Assembly: GCF_018599245.1 (NCBI RefSeq)
Contig: NZ_JAHEVJ010000001.1
Span: 558,001 to 622,000 of the forward strand
DNA length: 64,000 nucleotides
From: Aliiroseovarius lamellibrachiae
GTDB taxonomy: Bacteria; Pseudomonadota; Alphaproteobacteria; Rhodobacterales; Rhodobacteraceae
Direction: 5' to 3'
Under the pieces are notes generated by a model. It had not been told where the DNA came from. It made no database searches and was given only the letters and a program-made list of their open reading frames with translations. Shown here piece after piece: positions 8,578 to 18,067 of this stretch (its first letter is position 1; every line of letters starts with the position of its first letter). A program made the position numbers and the translations under genes.

Positions 8578-11500
8578 TTAGCTGGCTTGCGCCTGTTTGG
8601 ACGACAATTGCAACAGTTCAGCGTTGCCACCAGAGGCCGTCAAATCCACACAAAGATGACGTTCATGCCAAACGTCATTTAGGGTGAGTGATCCGGTGAT
8701 CAGCGGCACAATTGCCCCGCTGCGCGCGGCCAGTGCTTGCACGAACTTGCGCGCCATCTCCGTCGAGCCTTCCCAAATCACGCCGCCGATGGGGCCATAT
8801 GCCAAAAGGGCATCAGGGCTTAAATCCGCTGCAACAATCGCTTCGCCGCCCAATCCACGCACGATCTTGGCTTGTGCTTCCGCGGTGGCTTTATCTGGTC
8901 CCAGGCACAATAGCGCCGGGCGTAAATGCATTGACAGACGGTTGAGCTCTCCGGTTGGGCCGGGCAGCTGCACGGATAGGTTGGCTGGTGCTGCGCTTGC
9001 CGCGGTTGGCATGCAGAACCGATCGACATACATTGGGCCGCCTGCTTTGGGGCCGGTCCCCGAAAGTCCCTCTCCACCAAAGGGTTGTGACCCGACAACC
9101 GCACCGATCTGGTTACGGTTCACGTAGATATTGCCCGCCGAAATTCGCTCCGCCACATGCTGGACACGCGCGTCGATGCGGGTGTGCAGCCCAAATGTTA
9201 GCCCGTATCCCGTGGCGTTCACGTCATCGATGACCTTATCAAGCTCACCTGCCTTAAAGGTGATCAGATGCAGCACAGGGCCAAAGATCTCCCGCTCGAG
9301 ATCCGTGATCGCGTTGATCTTGATAATTGTCGGAGCCACAAAATGACCCTCTTTGGGCACGCTGCCTTCATAGATCACACGCCCCTCAGAACGGGCGATG
9401 TCAACATGCGCACGGATGCCTGCCATCGCATCGTCATCAATCACCGGGCCTATATCGGTGGACAGATGCCATGGGGTGCCGATCGACATTTCTTTGGTCG
9501 CCCCGATCAGCATCTCAGTGACCGCCTTGGCCACATCCTCTTGCACATAGAGACAACGCAGGGCGGAGCAACGCTGCCCGGCAGATTGAAAGCTGGAGGC
9601 AGTAATGTCGCGTACCGCTTGTTCAGGTAGCGCAGTGCTGTCTACGATCATCGCATTCAGACCACCCGTCTCTGCAATAAACGGTGCGCCGGGGGCAAGA
9701 TGGTCGGCCATAGCCCGGCGAATGATCATTGCGGTGTCGGTGCCGCCGGTAAAGGCCACACCATTGACGCGTGCATCCGATGTAAGCGCCGCCCCGACTG
9801 TCGCACCGTCACCGGGCAAAAGTTGCAAAACCTCAGAAGGCACCCCCGCCTGGTGCAGAAGCTTGACGGCTTCATAAGCGATCAACCCGGTCTGTTCGGC
9901 AGGTTTTGCCAAGACGCCATTGCCCGCCGCCAAAGCCCCGGCAATTTGTCCGGTAAAGATCGCGAGCGGGAAGTTCCAGGGCGAGATACATGTAAAAATC
10001 CCGCGTGCCGGACTGGACAGGGTCGCAATTCGATCTGCATAATACCTTAGAAAATCAATGGCTTCTCGCAGTTCATTCATGGCGTCCATCATGGATTTTC
10101 CAGCTTCGCGCGCAAGCAAAGCATAAAATAGGCCAAAACGGTCCTCGTAAAGGTCAGCGGCTTTGTTCAAGATCTCAGCGCGCGTCTTGCCGTCCGCATC
10201 CCACGGCGTTGCAGCCTCAAGCGCATGCGCGCAATCCGCGTCGCTGGCCCATGTGATTTTGCCAATATCCTCGCCCGTCGCCGGGTTTTTAACGGTGATG
10301 ACATCGCCCCCTTTGGGCGTCTGCGCGGTCAGGGGAAATGCGGTGAACTGAGCGTTTTCATAAGGCGCGCGAGCAGCATCAATCAGGTCCAGATGCGGAG
10401 CATGGGTTAAATCGTAACCCTTGGAATTGACCCGTTTACCGAACAGGTTCGGGCCCGTTGGGATCGCAGGGGCCGGGACGGATAGATGATCAAACGGGCA
10501 GGCCGCGACCACTTCCGGGGGGACGGAATCATCGACAATCTGGTTCACAAACGAAGAGTTCGCGCCGTTTTCAAGCAAGCGGCGTACCAGATAGGCAAGC
10601 AAATCACGGTGTGCGCCCACGGGGGCATAAATCCGGCAATGGGTTTTGTTTTCGGCCATTACAATGGTATGCAATCCCTCGCCCATCCCGTGCAGACGCT
10701 GGAATTCATATTCGCGCGGGGTCGCCCCCATGTCTTGCGCCAAGTGTAATACAGCGGCGGCGGTGTGGGCGTTGTGGGTGGCAAACTGTGGATAGATCCG
10801 ATCGCGCAGGGCAAAGAGTTTGCGCGCATTGGCGATATAACTCACATCGGTGGCCGATTTCGAGGTGAACAGCGGAAAATCTTCGAGCCCCATGACCTGC
10901 GCACGCTTGATTTCTGTGTCCCAATAGGCACCTTTCACCAAGCGCACCATGATTTTTCGGTCATATTTCTCAGCCATGTCATGCAGCGCGTCGAGCGCCT
11001 GTGCTGCGCGCAAACCATAGGCCTGTACAACCACGCCGAAGCCATCCCAACCGGCTAAGGCGTCATCGGCAAGCACCGCTTCGATCACGTCAAACGACAG
11101 CGACAGGCGGTCGGCCTCTTCCGCGTCGATATTGAACCCCATCTGCGCTTCTTTGGCGAGGCGGGCCAGTGTGGTCACACGCGGCACCAATTCGCGCATC
11201 ACCCGATCGCGTTTGGCGACTTCATAACGGGGAAAAAGCGCCGAGAGTTTCACGGAGATACCAGGGTTTTCACGCGTGTCTTGGGATTTACAATTTGCGG
11301 CGATTTCCGAAATTGCATTGGCATATGCCATCTGATAGCGGCGCGCATCACCGTCGGTCAGGGCCGCTTCGCCCAGCATGTCGTAGGAATAGGTAAAGCC
11401 CTTTTCCTCCATCTTGCTCCCACGTTTCATGGCATCTTGGATGTCTTGGCCCAGCACAAACTGGCTGCCCATTTCGCGCATGGCGCGGGCTACGGCGGTT

Positions 11501-11940
11501 CTGATGACCGGTTCGCCCAGCCGTTTCACGGCGCCGCGCAAGGAACCAACCAACCCTTTGTTCTGCTCGTCCAAGACTTTGCCAGTGATCAATAACGCCC
11601 ATGTCGAGGCATTGACCAATGAAGAGGTGGAGCGACCAAGGTGCTTTTCCCAATCCGAGGGTGCAATCTTATCTTCGATCAACGCATCAATGGTGACGGA
11701 ATCCGGCACGCGCAAAAGCGCTTCAGCCAGACACATCAGCGCGATACCTTCATCGGTCGAAAGACCATATTCGGCGAGAAACACCTCCATCAGTCCCGGA
11801 TTGTCCATCGCCCGAATTTGGCGCACGAAATCTGCCCCCTGTGCCGAGACCGCGGCGCGGTCAGCATCCGTCAGGTCAGCCTGTTTGATCAGGCCCGGCA
11901 AAATTGCGGATTGCGGCAGGTAGGTATGTTGGTCGAGCAT
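8578..11940 (-). CDS. putA: Bifunctional proline dehydrogenase / glutamate semialdehyde dehydrogenase
   Basis: The 1120-aa PutA oxidises proline to glutamate in two steps at the membrane surface. An FAD-dependent proline dehydrogenase barrel occupies roughly residues 60-470 (GISVKLSALFPRYE, VRLVKGAYWDTEIK, ATHNAHT). The NAD-dependent aldehyde dehydrogenase occupies roughly 530-1000, with the catalytic glutamate in AETGGLNAMIV and the catalytic cysteine in SAGQRCSALR, and GGEGLSGTGPKAGG near its end. The N-terminal ribbon-helix-helix domain of enterobacterial PutA is absent, so it cannot repress its own gene; the divergent Lrp-type gene at 12067 probably does the regulating. A C-terminal extension of about 120 residues, ALDH-like, follows as in other long PutAs. 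Confidence 0.96.
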   Translation of the reverse strand: MLDQHTYLPQSAILPGLIKQADLTDADRAAVSAQGADFVRQIRAMDNPGLMEVFLAEYGLSTDEGIALMCLAEALLRVPDSVTIDALIEDKIAPSDWEKHLGRSTSSLVNASTWALLITGKVLDEQNKGLVGSLRGAVKRLGEPVIRTAVARAMREMGSQFVLGQDIQDAMKRGSKMEEKGFTYSYDMLGEAALTDGDARRYQMAYANAISEIAANCKSQDTRENPGISVKLSALFPRYEVAKRDRVMRELVPRVTTLARLAKEAQMGFNIDAEEADRLSLSFDVIEAVLADDALAGWDGFGVVVQAYGLRAAQALDALHDMAEKYDRKIMVRLVKGAYWDTEIKRAQVMGLEDFPLFTSKSATDVSYIANARKLFALRDRIYPQFATHNAHTAAAVLHLAQDMGATPREYEFQRLHGMGEGLHTIVMAENKTHCRIYAPVGAHRDLLAYLVRRLLENGANSSFVNQIVDDSVPPEVVAACPFDHLSVPAPAIPTGPNLFGKRVNSKGYDLTHAPHLDLIDAARAPYENAQFTAFPLTAQTPKGGDVITVKNPATGEDIGKITWASDADCAHALEAATPWDADGKTRAEILNKAADLYEDRFGLFYALLAREAGKSMMDAMNELREAIDFLRYYADRIATLSSPARGIFTCISPWNFPLAIFTGQIAGALAAGNGVLAKPAEQTGLIAYEAVKLLHQAGVPSEVLQLLPGDGATVGAALTSDARVNGVAFTGGTDTAMIIRRAMADHLAPGAPFIAETGGLNAMIVDSTALPEQAVRDITASSFQSAGQRCSALRCLYVQEDVAKAVTEMLIGATKEMSIGTPWHLSTDIGPVIDDDAMAGIRAHVDIARSEGRVIYEGSVPKEGHFVAPTIIKINAITDLEREIFGPVLHLITFKAGELDKVIDDVNATGYGLTFGLHTRIDARVQHVAERISAGNIYVNRNQIGAVVGSQPFGGEGLSGTGPKAGGPMYVDRFCMPTAASAAPANLSVQLPGPTGELNRLSMHLRPALLCLGPDKATAEAQAKIVRGLGGEAIVAADLSPDALLAYGPIGGVIWEGSTEMARKFVQALAARSGAIVPLITGSLTLNDVWHERHLCVDLTASGGNAELLQLSSKQAQAS

Positions 11941-12017
11941 GGCAGCCTCTGTATCTGTTGGGGGTGCTAACTTGATTGGTCAGTTGAGATATGGTAGCGA
12001 CATTTTTGCGGGAAATA

Positions 12018-12044
12018 TCACCAATTATTCCCAATATTCGGTGA
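12018..12044. promoter_or_regulatory. Candidate PutR binding site in putA-putR spacer
   Basis: TCACC (12018-12022) and GGTGA (12040-12044) form an inverted repeat around an A/T-rich centre in the 126-base divergent spacer. Lrp-type sites are typically such A/T-rich imperfect palindromes. Assignment rests on position only. Confidence 0.4.
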
Positions 12045-12066
12045 ATTCGACTGAAGAGGGTGTGCT

Positions 12067-12555
12067 ATGCGGGAAAAAAGAGAGGCGGAGTTGGACCGGT
12101 TCGATCGTGCCATCCTGGATGCGCTGGCGTCGGATGGGCGAATTTCAATCACCGATCTGGCGGGGCACATTGGGTTGTCCAAGTCACCTACTCAGGCGCG
12201 GTTAAGGCGATTGGAGGCAGAGGGCGTGATCCTTGGCTATCGTGCGCTTGTGGATCCCCTGCGGCTGGGGCGTGATCACGTTGCGTTTGTTGAAATTAAA
12301 CTGACCGACACGCGCGAAGCGGCGCTGAAGGCATTCAACAAAGCGGCTATCCGCATTCCAGAGGTCGAGGAATGCCATATGCTGGCGGCCCATTTTGATT
12401 ACCTGCTTAAGGTGCGGTGTCGCAATATGCGGGATTTTCGCCGGGTATTGGGCGAGGCGATTTCGACGCTTCCCTATGTGGCGCAATCTTCGACCCATGT
12501 GGCCATGCAAGCGGTGAAGGAAGAGGGGCAGGCGGTGCCTGATGTTGTCGTTTAG
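12067..12555 (+). CDS. putR: Lrp/AsnC-family regulator of proline use
   Basis: A 162-aa Lrp-type protein with an N-terminal HTH (about residues 8-65: DALASDGRISITDLAGHIGLSKSPTQARLRRLEAEGVI) and a RAM domain (about 70-150). It is divergent from putA. In Rhodobacter capsulatus and Agrobacterium an Lrp-like PutR/PutR homologue divergent from putA activates it in the presence of proline; this gene occupies the same position, and the PutA here lacks its own repressor domain. Function is inferred from family and position. Confidence 0.88.
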   Translation: MREKREAELDRFDRAILDALASDGRISITDLAGHIGLSKSPTQARLRRLEAEGVILGYRALVDPLRLGRDHVAFVEIKLTDTREAALKAFNKAAIRIPEVEECHMLAAHFDYLLKVRCRNMRDFRRVLGEAISTLPYVAQSSTHVAMQAVKEEGQAVPDVVV

Positions 12556-12622
12556 CTGGGTCACATGTTTCTGACGGGGCTGTGATTTTGGCCTGTGGGG
12601 AAAGATGTGCTAAGCTGACGCC

Positions 12623-13174
12623 ATGAAACGCTTATTGCTCATACCTTTGATGTTGCTGGCATTGTCTTCGACGGCACAGGCCGATAGCTGCCCGGATCCG
12701 CGTGATATTTCGACCGAAATGGATCTGTTGTTGGGGGCTGTGCAAAAGGCACGCAACGAAGGTGAGGCGCGGGTCTTTGTGAACCAGATGTGGCATTTGT
12801 GGCGGGATGCACCGGATGCCACCGCGCAAGAGTTATTGCAGGACGGGGCCTTACGTATACGCATTTCTGATTACGCAGGGGCCGAAGCTATTCTGAGCCA
12901 CCTGATCGACTATTGCCCCGGTTACGCCGAAGGCTACAATCAACGCGCCTTTGCGTTGTTTCTCGCCGGCGAGTATGAGCGCTCGTTGAGCGATCTGGAT
13001 CAAGCCCTGGCCCTGCGGCCGCGCCATGTGGCCGCGCTTGCTGGTAAGGTTCTGGCTTTGCAGGCGCTAGGTCGAAAGGATGAGGCACAAAAGGTGTTGC
13101 GCGCCGCGCTGGCGCTAAATCCCTGGCTGCCAGAACGCCACATGTTGCTGACCCCGCCCGGGACAGAGTTATAG
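12623..13174 (+). CDS. Exported TPR-repeat protein
   Basis: A 183-aa protein with a signal peptide ([20 protein letters not shown], cleavage likely after residue 20) and two or three tetratricopeptide repeats between about residues 75 and 175 (for example [20 protein letters not shown] and the following helix pair with [10 protein letters not shown]). TPR domains mediate protein-protein contacts, here in the periplasm. It stands alone between putR and tRNA-Leu; nothing indicates its partner. Confidence 0.75.
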   Translation: MKRLLLIPLMLLALSSTAQADSCPDPRDISTEMDLLLGAVQKARNEGEARVFVNQMWHLWRDAPDATAQELLQDGALRIRISDYAGAEAILSHLIDYCPGYAEGYNQRAFALFLAGEYERSLSDLDQALALRPRHVAALAGKVLALQALGRKDEAQKVLRAALALNPWLPERHMLLTPPGTEL

Positions 13175-13261
13175 AAGATATTTTAACGCGATCAGGCTCT
13201 TGCCCCCCGCAATCAAATCGCTATTGTCGCGCCACCTGACCCGTCAGGGTAACTTGTCGGG

Positions 13262-13347
13262 GCCCGCGTGGTGGAATGGTAGACACAAGAGACTTAAAAT
13301 CTCTGGGCCGAGAGGCCGTGCCGGTTCGAGTCCGGCCGCGGGTACCA
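13262..13347 (+). tRNA. tRNA-Leu (anticodon UAA)
   Basis: An 86-base class II tRNA. The acceptor stem pairs GCCCGCG (13262-13268) with CGCGGGT (13337-13343); the anticodon stem AGAGA/TCTCT encloses the loop CTTAAAA, giving anticodon TAA (13295-13297). A long variable arm (GGGCCGAGAGGCC region), the T-loop GGTTCGAGTCC and an encoded CCA end (13345-13347) are present. Confidence 0.95.
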
Positions 13348-13477
13348 GGTAATCCTGACAATTTCACCAGTTTCGAGGCTTTGCTGCCTCGTCGTCACCT
13401 ATGGTGCGACCCTTGAAATGCCCAACAACTTGCGCCACATCATTGTTCTTGGTGCAACAACAGGGTGTGATAGGCGT

Positions 13478-14233
13478 ATGGCGCATGAAATGACCAACAG
13501 CACCCCCTCGGGACTTGTAGAAACACCGCCTGCGCGGGTGTTTCACACTGAGGATATCACCAAGATCTATCGCACCGGTGCGGTGGAGGTACAGGCCTTG
13601 CGCGGGGTGAATGTCGAGTTGATTGCCGGCGAGTTCACCGTTCTTTTGGGAGCGTCTGGATCAGGAAAATCCACACTTTTGAATATTCTGGGTGGACTTG
13701 ATCACGCCAGTGGCGGTCGGGCGTGGTTCCGCGATCAAGAGCTTACTGTGATGTCTGACCGTGGGCTTACACGATATCGTCGCGACCATGTGGGGTTTGT
13801 GTTTCAGTTCTATAACCTCGTCCCGTCCCTGACCGCGCGTGAGAATGTTGCCCTTGTCACCGAAATCGCTTCCGAGCCGATGCCCCCCGAAGAGGCGCTG
13901 GAGCGGGTTGGGCTTGGGCACAGGATGGATCATTTTCCGGCCGAAATGTCAGGTGGTGAACAACAACGCGTTGCCATTGCGCGTGCGATCGCCAAGCGGC
14001 CCGAGGTATTGCTGTGCGATGAACCCACAGGGGCGCTTGACAGTAAAACCGGGGTTCAAGTGCTTGAAGCGCTTGAGAAGATCAATGCTGAACTGGGCAC
14101 CTCCACCATTGTGATCACCCATAATGCGGGCATTCAGGCGATGGCGCACCGCGTCATTCGCTTTGCCGACGGCAACATCGCCGATGTGACGGTGAACGAC
14201 ACGCGCATCGCACCCTCTGAGATTGAGTGGTGA
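13478..14233 (+). CDS. ABC transporter ATPase, MacB/LolD-type
   Basis: The 251-aa ATPase has Walker [10 protein letters not shown]-loop [10 protein letters not shown], signature [13 protein letters not shown] and Walker [13 protein letters not shown], all typical of the MacB/LolD/FtsE group that energises FtsX-type permeases. It is the first gene of a three-gene set with the FtsX permease (one base after its stop) and an HlyD-type adaptor. Start chosen at 13478 with GATAGG upstream; 13490 is possible, and 13418 would add 20 unrelated residues. Substrate unknown. Confidence 0.9.
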   Translation: MAHEMTNSTPSGLVETPPARVFHTEDITKIYRTGAVEVQALRGVNVELIAGEFTVLLGASGSGKSTLLNILGGLDHASGGRAWFRDQELTVMSDRGLTRYRRDHVGFVFQFYNLVPSLTARENVALVTEIASEPMPPEEALERVGLGHRMDHFPAEMSGGEQQRVAIARAIAKRPEVLLCDEPTGALDSKTGVQVLEALEKINAELGTSTIVITHNAGIQAMAHRVIRFADGNIADVTVNDTRIAPSEIEW

Positions 14234-14234
14234 G

Positions 14235-16595
14235 ATGCAAAGCCTCGACCGCAAACTCCTGCGCGATATGACACGGCTTTGGTCGCAAAGCCTTGCGATC
14301 GCTTTGGTGTTGGCGGTGGGCGTGGCGATCATGGTGATGATGGGCGGCGCAGAACGATCTTTGCGTGAAACCCGCGACACGTTTTATGAACGCAACCGGT
14401 TTGGGGATATCTTTGCCACTGTAACCCGCGCGCCCATGGATGTGCTGGGCCGAGTGGAAGCCATCCCCGGTGTCAGGCTGGCTGAAGCATCGGTGTCAAA
14501 ATACGTGATTTTGGACATCAACGGCATGGCGGCCCCAGCCACGGGACAGCTGATTTCGGTGCCAAGCGCAGGGGTGCCGAAAATGAATGTACCCACATTG
14601 TCTCGTGGGCAATGGCCCGCGTCGGGGCAAACCGGGCAGGTGGTGGTGAATGAGAGTTTTGCGACCGCTCATGGGTTTGGCATTGGCGATCAATTCCACG
14701 GTATCATTAACGGGCAACGACGTGCGCTGACGATTGTTGGTACTGCACTCAGCCCTGAATTCATCTACACCATTGGTCCCGGTTCTATCATGCCTGATGA
14801 TCGCCGATTTGGGGTGATCTGGATGGAGGGCACGGCGCTTTCGGCCGTCTATAACTTAACCGGGGCGTTCAACACTCTGACCGTGGGGCTGGGGCGCGAT
14901 GCAAACCGGGACGAGGTGATCCGTCAGATTGATCTGATCCTTTCGCCCTATGGGGGCACCGGCGCGTATTTTCGTAAAGACCAGATTTCCAACGCGTTTT
15001 TGCAAGGAGAGCTGGATCAGCTGTCGACCATGGTGAAAGTCGTGCCGCCGATCTTTCTGATTATCTCGGCCTTTTTGGTGAATATGGTCCTTGGGCGACT
15101 GATCGCGCTGGAACGCGAACAGATCGGTCTTTTAAAGGCATTGGGGTATTATAAGGGCGAAATTGGCTGGCATTACGTCAAACTCGCCATCGCAATTGGG
15201 GCGCTGGGCGTGGCAATCGGTTGGGGCTTTGGTCTGTGGGGCGGGCGGGGCATGGCTGAACTATACGCGCAGTTCTTCCACTTCCCCTATCTGGTCTACG
15301 TGCCGTACCCATCGGTTTATGCGATCTCAGCACTGGCAGGATTGGCGGCGGCGGCATTGGGGGCGGTGACGGCGGTGCGCAAAGCGGTGGCGCTTTCGCC
15401 CGCTGTGGCCATGGCCCCCCCTGCGCCTGCGCGTTACCAATCAGGGGTGGCGGATCGTATGATCCATTTCATGAAGATGCGGCAGACCTCGGTGATGATC
15501 TGGCGCTCGCTCACGCGCTGGCCCATTCGGGCGGCACTGACGATGTTGGGCATTGCCACATCCGCCGCGGTGATGGTGGCGGCTCTGTTCATGTTTGATG
15601 CTATGGATGAGCTCTTGGACAAGAGCTTTGTGCAACTCAACCGCCAGGACGTTGTGATCAGCTTTGCCGGAGATCGGCCCCGGTCTGTGATCGAGGATGT
15701 CGGCCATTTGCCCGGTGTCATGGTGGCCGAAGGCGTGTGGTCGATGCCTGTGCGCCTGAAACATGGCCAGTTTAGCCGCCGCACCAGTCTTGAGGCGCGC
15801 GATCCCGGATCGGAACTGACTCATCTGCTGACCGAAGAGGGGGATCAGGTCACGCCCGAGGGCGGTATTGTGCTGACACGCCGACTGGCGCGCCAGCTGG
15901 ATCTGGACCTCGGCGAACAGGTGACCGTATTGTTCCCCGCACTTGGTGGGACGTCCGCGCAAGTGCCCGTTGTTGGCTATGCTGCGCAAAGTTTTGGCAT
16001 GGGGGCTTATGTGACCCCAGAGACATTAAGCCAACTTGCCGGGCAAGCCCCGCGCGTGAGCCTAACCAACGCTTCGATTGATCAAGATAAAAGCGAGGCT
16101 TTGTTCGCAGCGGTCAAAGCAACCCCTGCTGTGGCCGGGCTGGTGGAGATGGCGGCAATTCGAAAAAGCTTTAACGACACAATTGCACAGAATGCTGGAA
16201 TGATGACGACCATCAATTCTCTGATGGCGGCGCTGATCGCGATTGGGGTGGTGTACAATGCCGCCCGCATTCAATTGTCAGAGCGCGCGCGCGAGTTGGC
16301 GAGCCTGCGCATCCTGGGGTTCTCGCGCGGCGAGGTCAGTTACATCCTGTTAGGAGAGTTGGCGGTGCTGACCATTGTGGCAATCCCCGTCGGGCTTTTG
16401 ATGGGGCAGGGGCTTGCCGCGGCGATGGTCACCGGCTTTGACAGTGATTTATACGCCATTCCGCTGGCGATTACCCGCGCGACATATGTGCGCGCGGCTT
16501 GGGTCGTGGGCTTGGCTTCGGCGCTGTCTGCGGCGGTGGTGTGGCGGCGCATCGGACAGATGGATCTGGTGGCTGTAATGAAAACGAGGGAATAA
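14235..16595 (+). CDS. FtsX/MacB-type ABC permease (duplicated)
   Basis: A 786-aa inner-membrane protein made of two FtsX-like halves. An N-terminal membrane segment (about residues 10-35, SLAIALVLAVGVAIMVMMGG), a periplasmic domain (about 45-260), a triple-helix FtsX core with the family segment LIALEREQIGLLKALGYYKGEI (about 290-420), then a second copy of the layout (TM near 440, periplasmic domain to about 640, FtsX core with ELASLRILGFSRGEVSYILLGEL to the end). The start at 14235 directly follows the ATPase stop, indicating translational coupling. Together with the adjacent ATPase and HlyD adaptor it resembles MacAB/DevBCA-type exporters; no TolC gene is present in the window. Confidence 0.9.
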   Translation: MQSLDRKLLRDMTRLWSQSLAIALVLAVGVAIMVMMGGAERSLRETRDTFYERNRFGDIFATVTRAPMDVLGRVEAIPGVRLAEASVSKYVILDINGMAAPATGQLISVPSAGVPKMNVPTLSRGQWPASGQTGQVVVNESFATAHGFGIGDQFHGIINGQRRALTIVGTALSPEFIYTIGPGSIMPDDRRFGVIWMEGTALSAVYNLTGAFNTLTVGLGRDANRDEVIRQIDLILSPYGGTGAYFRKDQISNAFLQGELDQLSTMVKVVPPIFLIISAFLVNMVLGRLIALEREQIGLLKALGYYKGEIGWHYVKLAIAIGALGVAIGWGFGLWGGRGMAELYAQFFHFPYLVYVPYPSVYAISALAGLAAAALGAVTAVRKAVALSPAVAMAPPAPARYQSGVADRMIHFMKMRQTSVMIWRSLTRWPIRAALTMLGIATSAAVMVAALFMFDAMDELLDKSFVQLNRQDVVISFAGDRPRSVIEDVGHLPGVMVAEGVWSMPVRLKHGQFSRRTSLEARDPGSELTHLLTEEGDQVTPEGGIVLTRRLARQLDLDLGEQVTVLFPALGGTSAQVPVVGYAAQSFGMGAYVTPETLSQLAGQAPRVSLTNASIDQDKSEALFAAVKATPAVAGLVEMAAIRKSFNDTIAQNAGMMTTINSLMAALIAIGVVYNAARIQLSERARELASLRILGFSRGEVSYILLGELAVLTIVAIPVGLLMGQGLAAAMVTGFDSDLYAIPLAITRATYVRAAWVVGLASALSAAVVWRRIGQMDLVAVMKTRE

Positions 16596-16599
16596 TAAT

Positions 16600-17829
16600 A
16601 TGGCCGAACAGCATAAGGCAGGAATGATGCGCAAAGTGGCGATCGGCGCCGTGGCGCTGGGCGGATTGGCGGCTTTGGTCTTTGTGGCGGGGCGGTCAGA
16701 ACCTGTGCCCGTCGATTTGGCCAGTGTTACCCGTGGCCCGCTTGAGGTCACAATCAACGCCGAGGGGCAGACACGGATCCGCGATGTCTATGATCTTTCT
16801 GCGCCCGTGATGGGGCGGTTGTCACGCTCGCCTGTGACGGTCGGGGATGCGGTGACTGCGGGTGAAACCACCGTGGCGCGGATTGCACCCGGTGCGCCCG
16901 CTTTTCTGGATGACCGGGCCCGTGCGCAGGCTGAAGCCGCAGTTGCGCAGGCGAAAGCTGCGGTGCTCTTGGCCCAGTCCCAGATTGCCATGGCCGAAGC
17001 CGATCTTGGGCATGCACAGGTAAACCTGAGCCGCCTTGTTGACTTGCACGCGCGCGGAACGGCGCCGCAAGCACAACTGGATACAGCTGAGTTGAATGTG
17101 GATCTGGCTGCGGCAAAACTAGACGCCGCCCATGCAACATTGGACATTCGCGATGCCGAATTGGCCGCACAGCGCGCCATGTTGATTGAACCCAATACCG
17201 CAGGTGCAGGGGACAATGCGGCCTGTTGTGTCGAGCTGGTCGCGCCTGTGTCCGGCACGGTGTTAAGCGTCGCCCACGAAAGCGCTGGTATGATACAAGC
17301 CGGCGCACCGATCCTATCAATCGGCGAGACCAAAGATCTTGAGATTGTTGCGGACCTTCTGTCCTCGGATGCGGTGCGTTTGACACCGGGAGCCAAGGCC
17401 TATGTTGAGCGTTGGGGCGGCGCAGGGGTTTTGGATGCGCGCCTGAGCGTGGTGGAACCTGCGGGGTTCACCAAATTGTCGGCACTGGGCATTGAGGAGC
17501 AGCGGGTCAGGGTCTTGCTCGATTTTGACAGCCCGAAAGCGGCCCGCGCCAGCCTTGGCCACGGATTTCGCACCTATCTGCGAATTGTTGAATGGCAGGG
17601 CGATGATGTGCTTCGCGTGCCGGTCTCGGCGTTGTTCCGGCAGGATGGAAAATGGGCGACCTATGTGGTGACAGGTAATGTGGCGGTGCTGACCGAAATC
17701 AAGATTGGCCACCGCAGCGCAGACTATGCCGAAGTTCTCAGCGGACTGACCGGGGGTGAACGGGTCATCACCCACCCTGGCGACCGTGTGGTGAACGGCG
17801 TGCCGATCATCAATCGCGACGATCTGTGA
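16600..17829 (+). CDS. HlyD/RND-type periplasmic adaptor of ABC exporter
   Basis: A 409-aa membrane-fusion protein: an N-terminal anchor (about residues 12-30), a split lipoyl/barrel-sandwich domain (PVMGRLSRSPVTVGDAVTAGE early; VELVAPVSGTVLSVAHESAGMIQAGAPIL later), an alpha-helical hairpin rich in Ala/Gln between (about 105-200), and a beta-barrel C-terminal region ending in GERVITHPGDRVVNG. It starts four bases after the FtsX permease stop and probably links that permease to an outer-membrane channel for efflux. Substrate unknown. Confidence 0.9.
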   Translation: MAEQHKAGMMRKVAIGAVALGGLAALVFVAGRSEPVPVDLASVTRGPLEVTINAEGQTRIRDVYDLSAPVMGRLSRSPVTVGDAVTAGETTVARIAPGAPAFLDDRARAQAEAAVAQAKAAVLLAQSQIAMAEADLGHAQVNLSRLVDLHARGTAPQAQLDTAELNVDLAAAKLDAAHATLDIRDAELAAQRAMLIEPNTAGAGDNAACCVELVAPVSGTVLSVAHESAGMIQAGAPILSIGETKDLEIVADLLSSDAVRLTPGAKAYVERWGGAGVLDARLSVVEPAGFTKLSALGIEEQRVRVLLDFDSPKAARASLGHGFRTYLRIVEWQGDDVLRVPVSALFRQDGKWATYVVTGNVAVLTEIKIGHRSADYAEVLSGLTGGERVITHPGDRVVNGVPIINRDDL

Positions 17830-17855
17830 CGCCAAAGAACGACAAGAAAGCCAAT

Positions 17856-17880
17856 TGACAGATTCGCGTCGAATCTGTCA
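17856..17880. repeat. Perfect 11-bp inverted repeat after the exporter operon
   Basis: TGACAGATTCG (17856-17866) and CGAATCTGTCA (17870-17880) form a hairpin with a three-base loop. There is no proper U-run after it. The half-sequence ATCTGTC recurs as a tandem GATCTGTC GATCTGTC at 17938-17953, about 115 bases ahead of the creatinase gene, so this could be an operator family as well as a hairpin. Confidence 0.7.
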
Positions 17881-18067
17881 GGGTTTGCTTATCCGCAGCG
17901 ATGGCGTCGCTGCACCGGAGGCTGCCGCGCATGTGGGGATCTGTCGATCTGTCATAATGCGCATCCCGCAGCGGGCCGGGCCGGAGATCAACTGCCCTGA
18001 ACGCCGGGGCATTGATTGACCGGGCGCAATATCTTCATTCCCCGGTCACGGATAAGGAAGACAAGAT

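Noticed and set aside
13235-13248. Palindrome CCTGAC-CC-GTCAGG ahead of tRNA-Leu
   Set aside because: Short, with a two-base centre and no U-run; could be chance or part of the tRNA promoter region.
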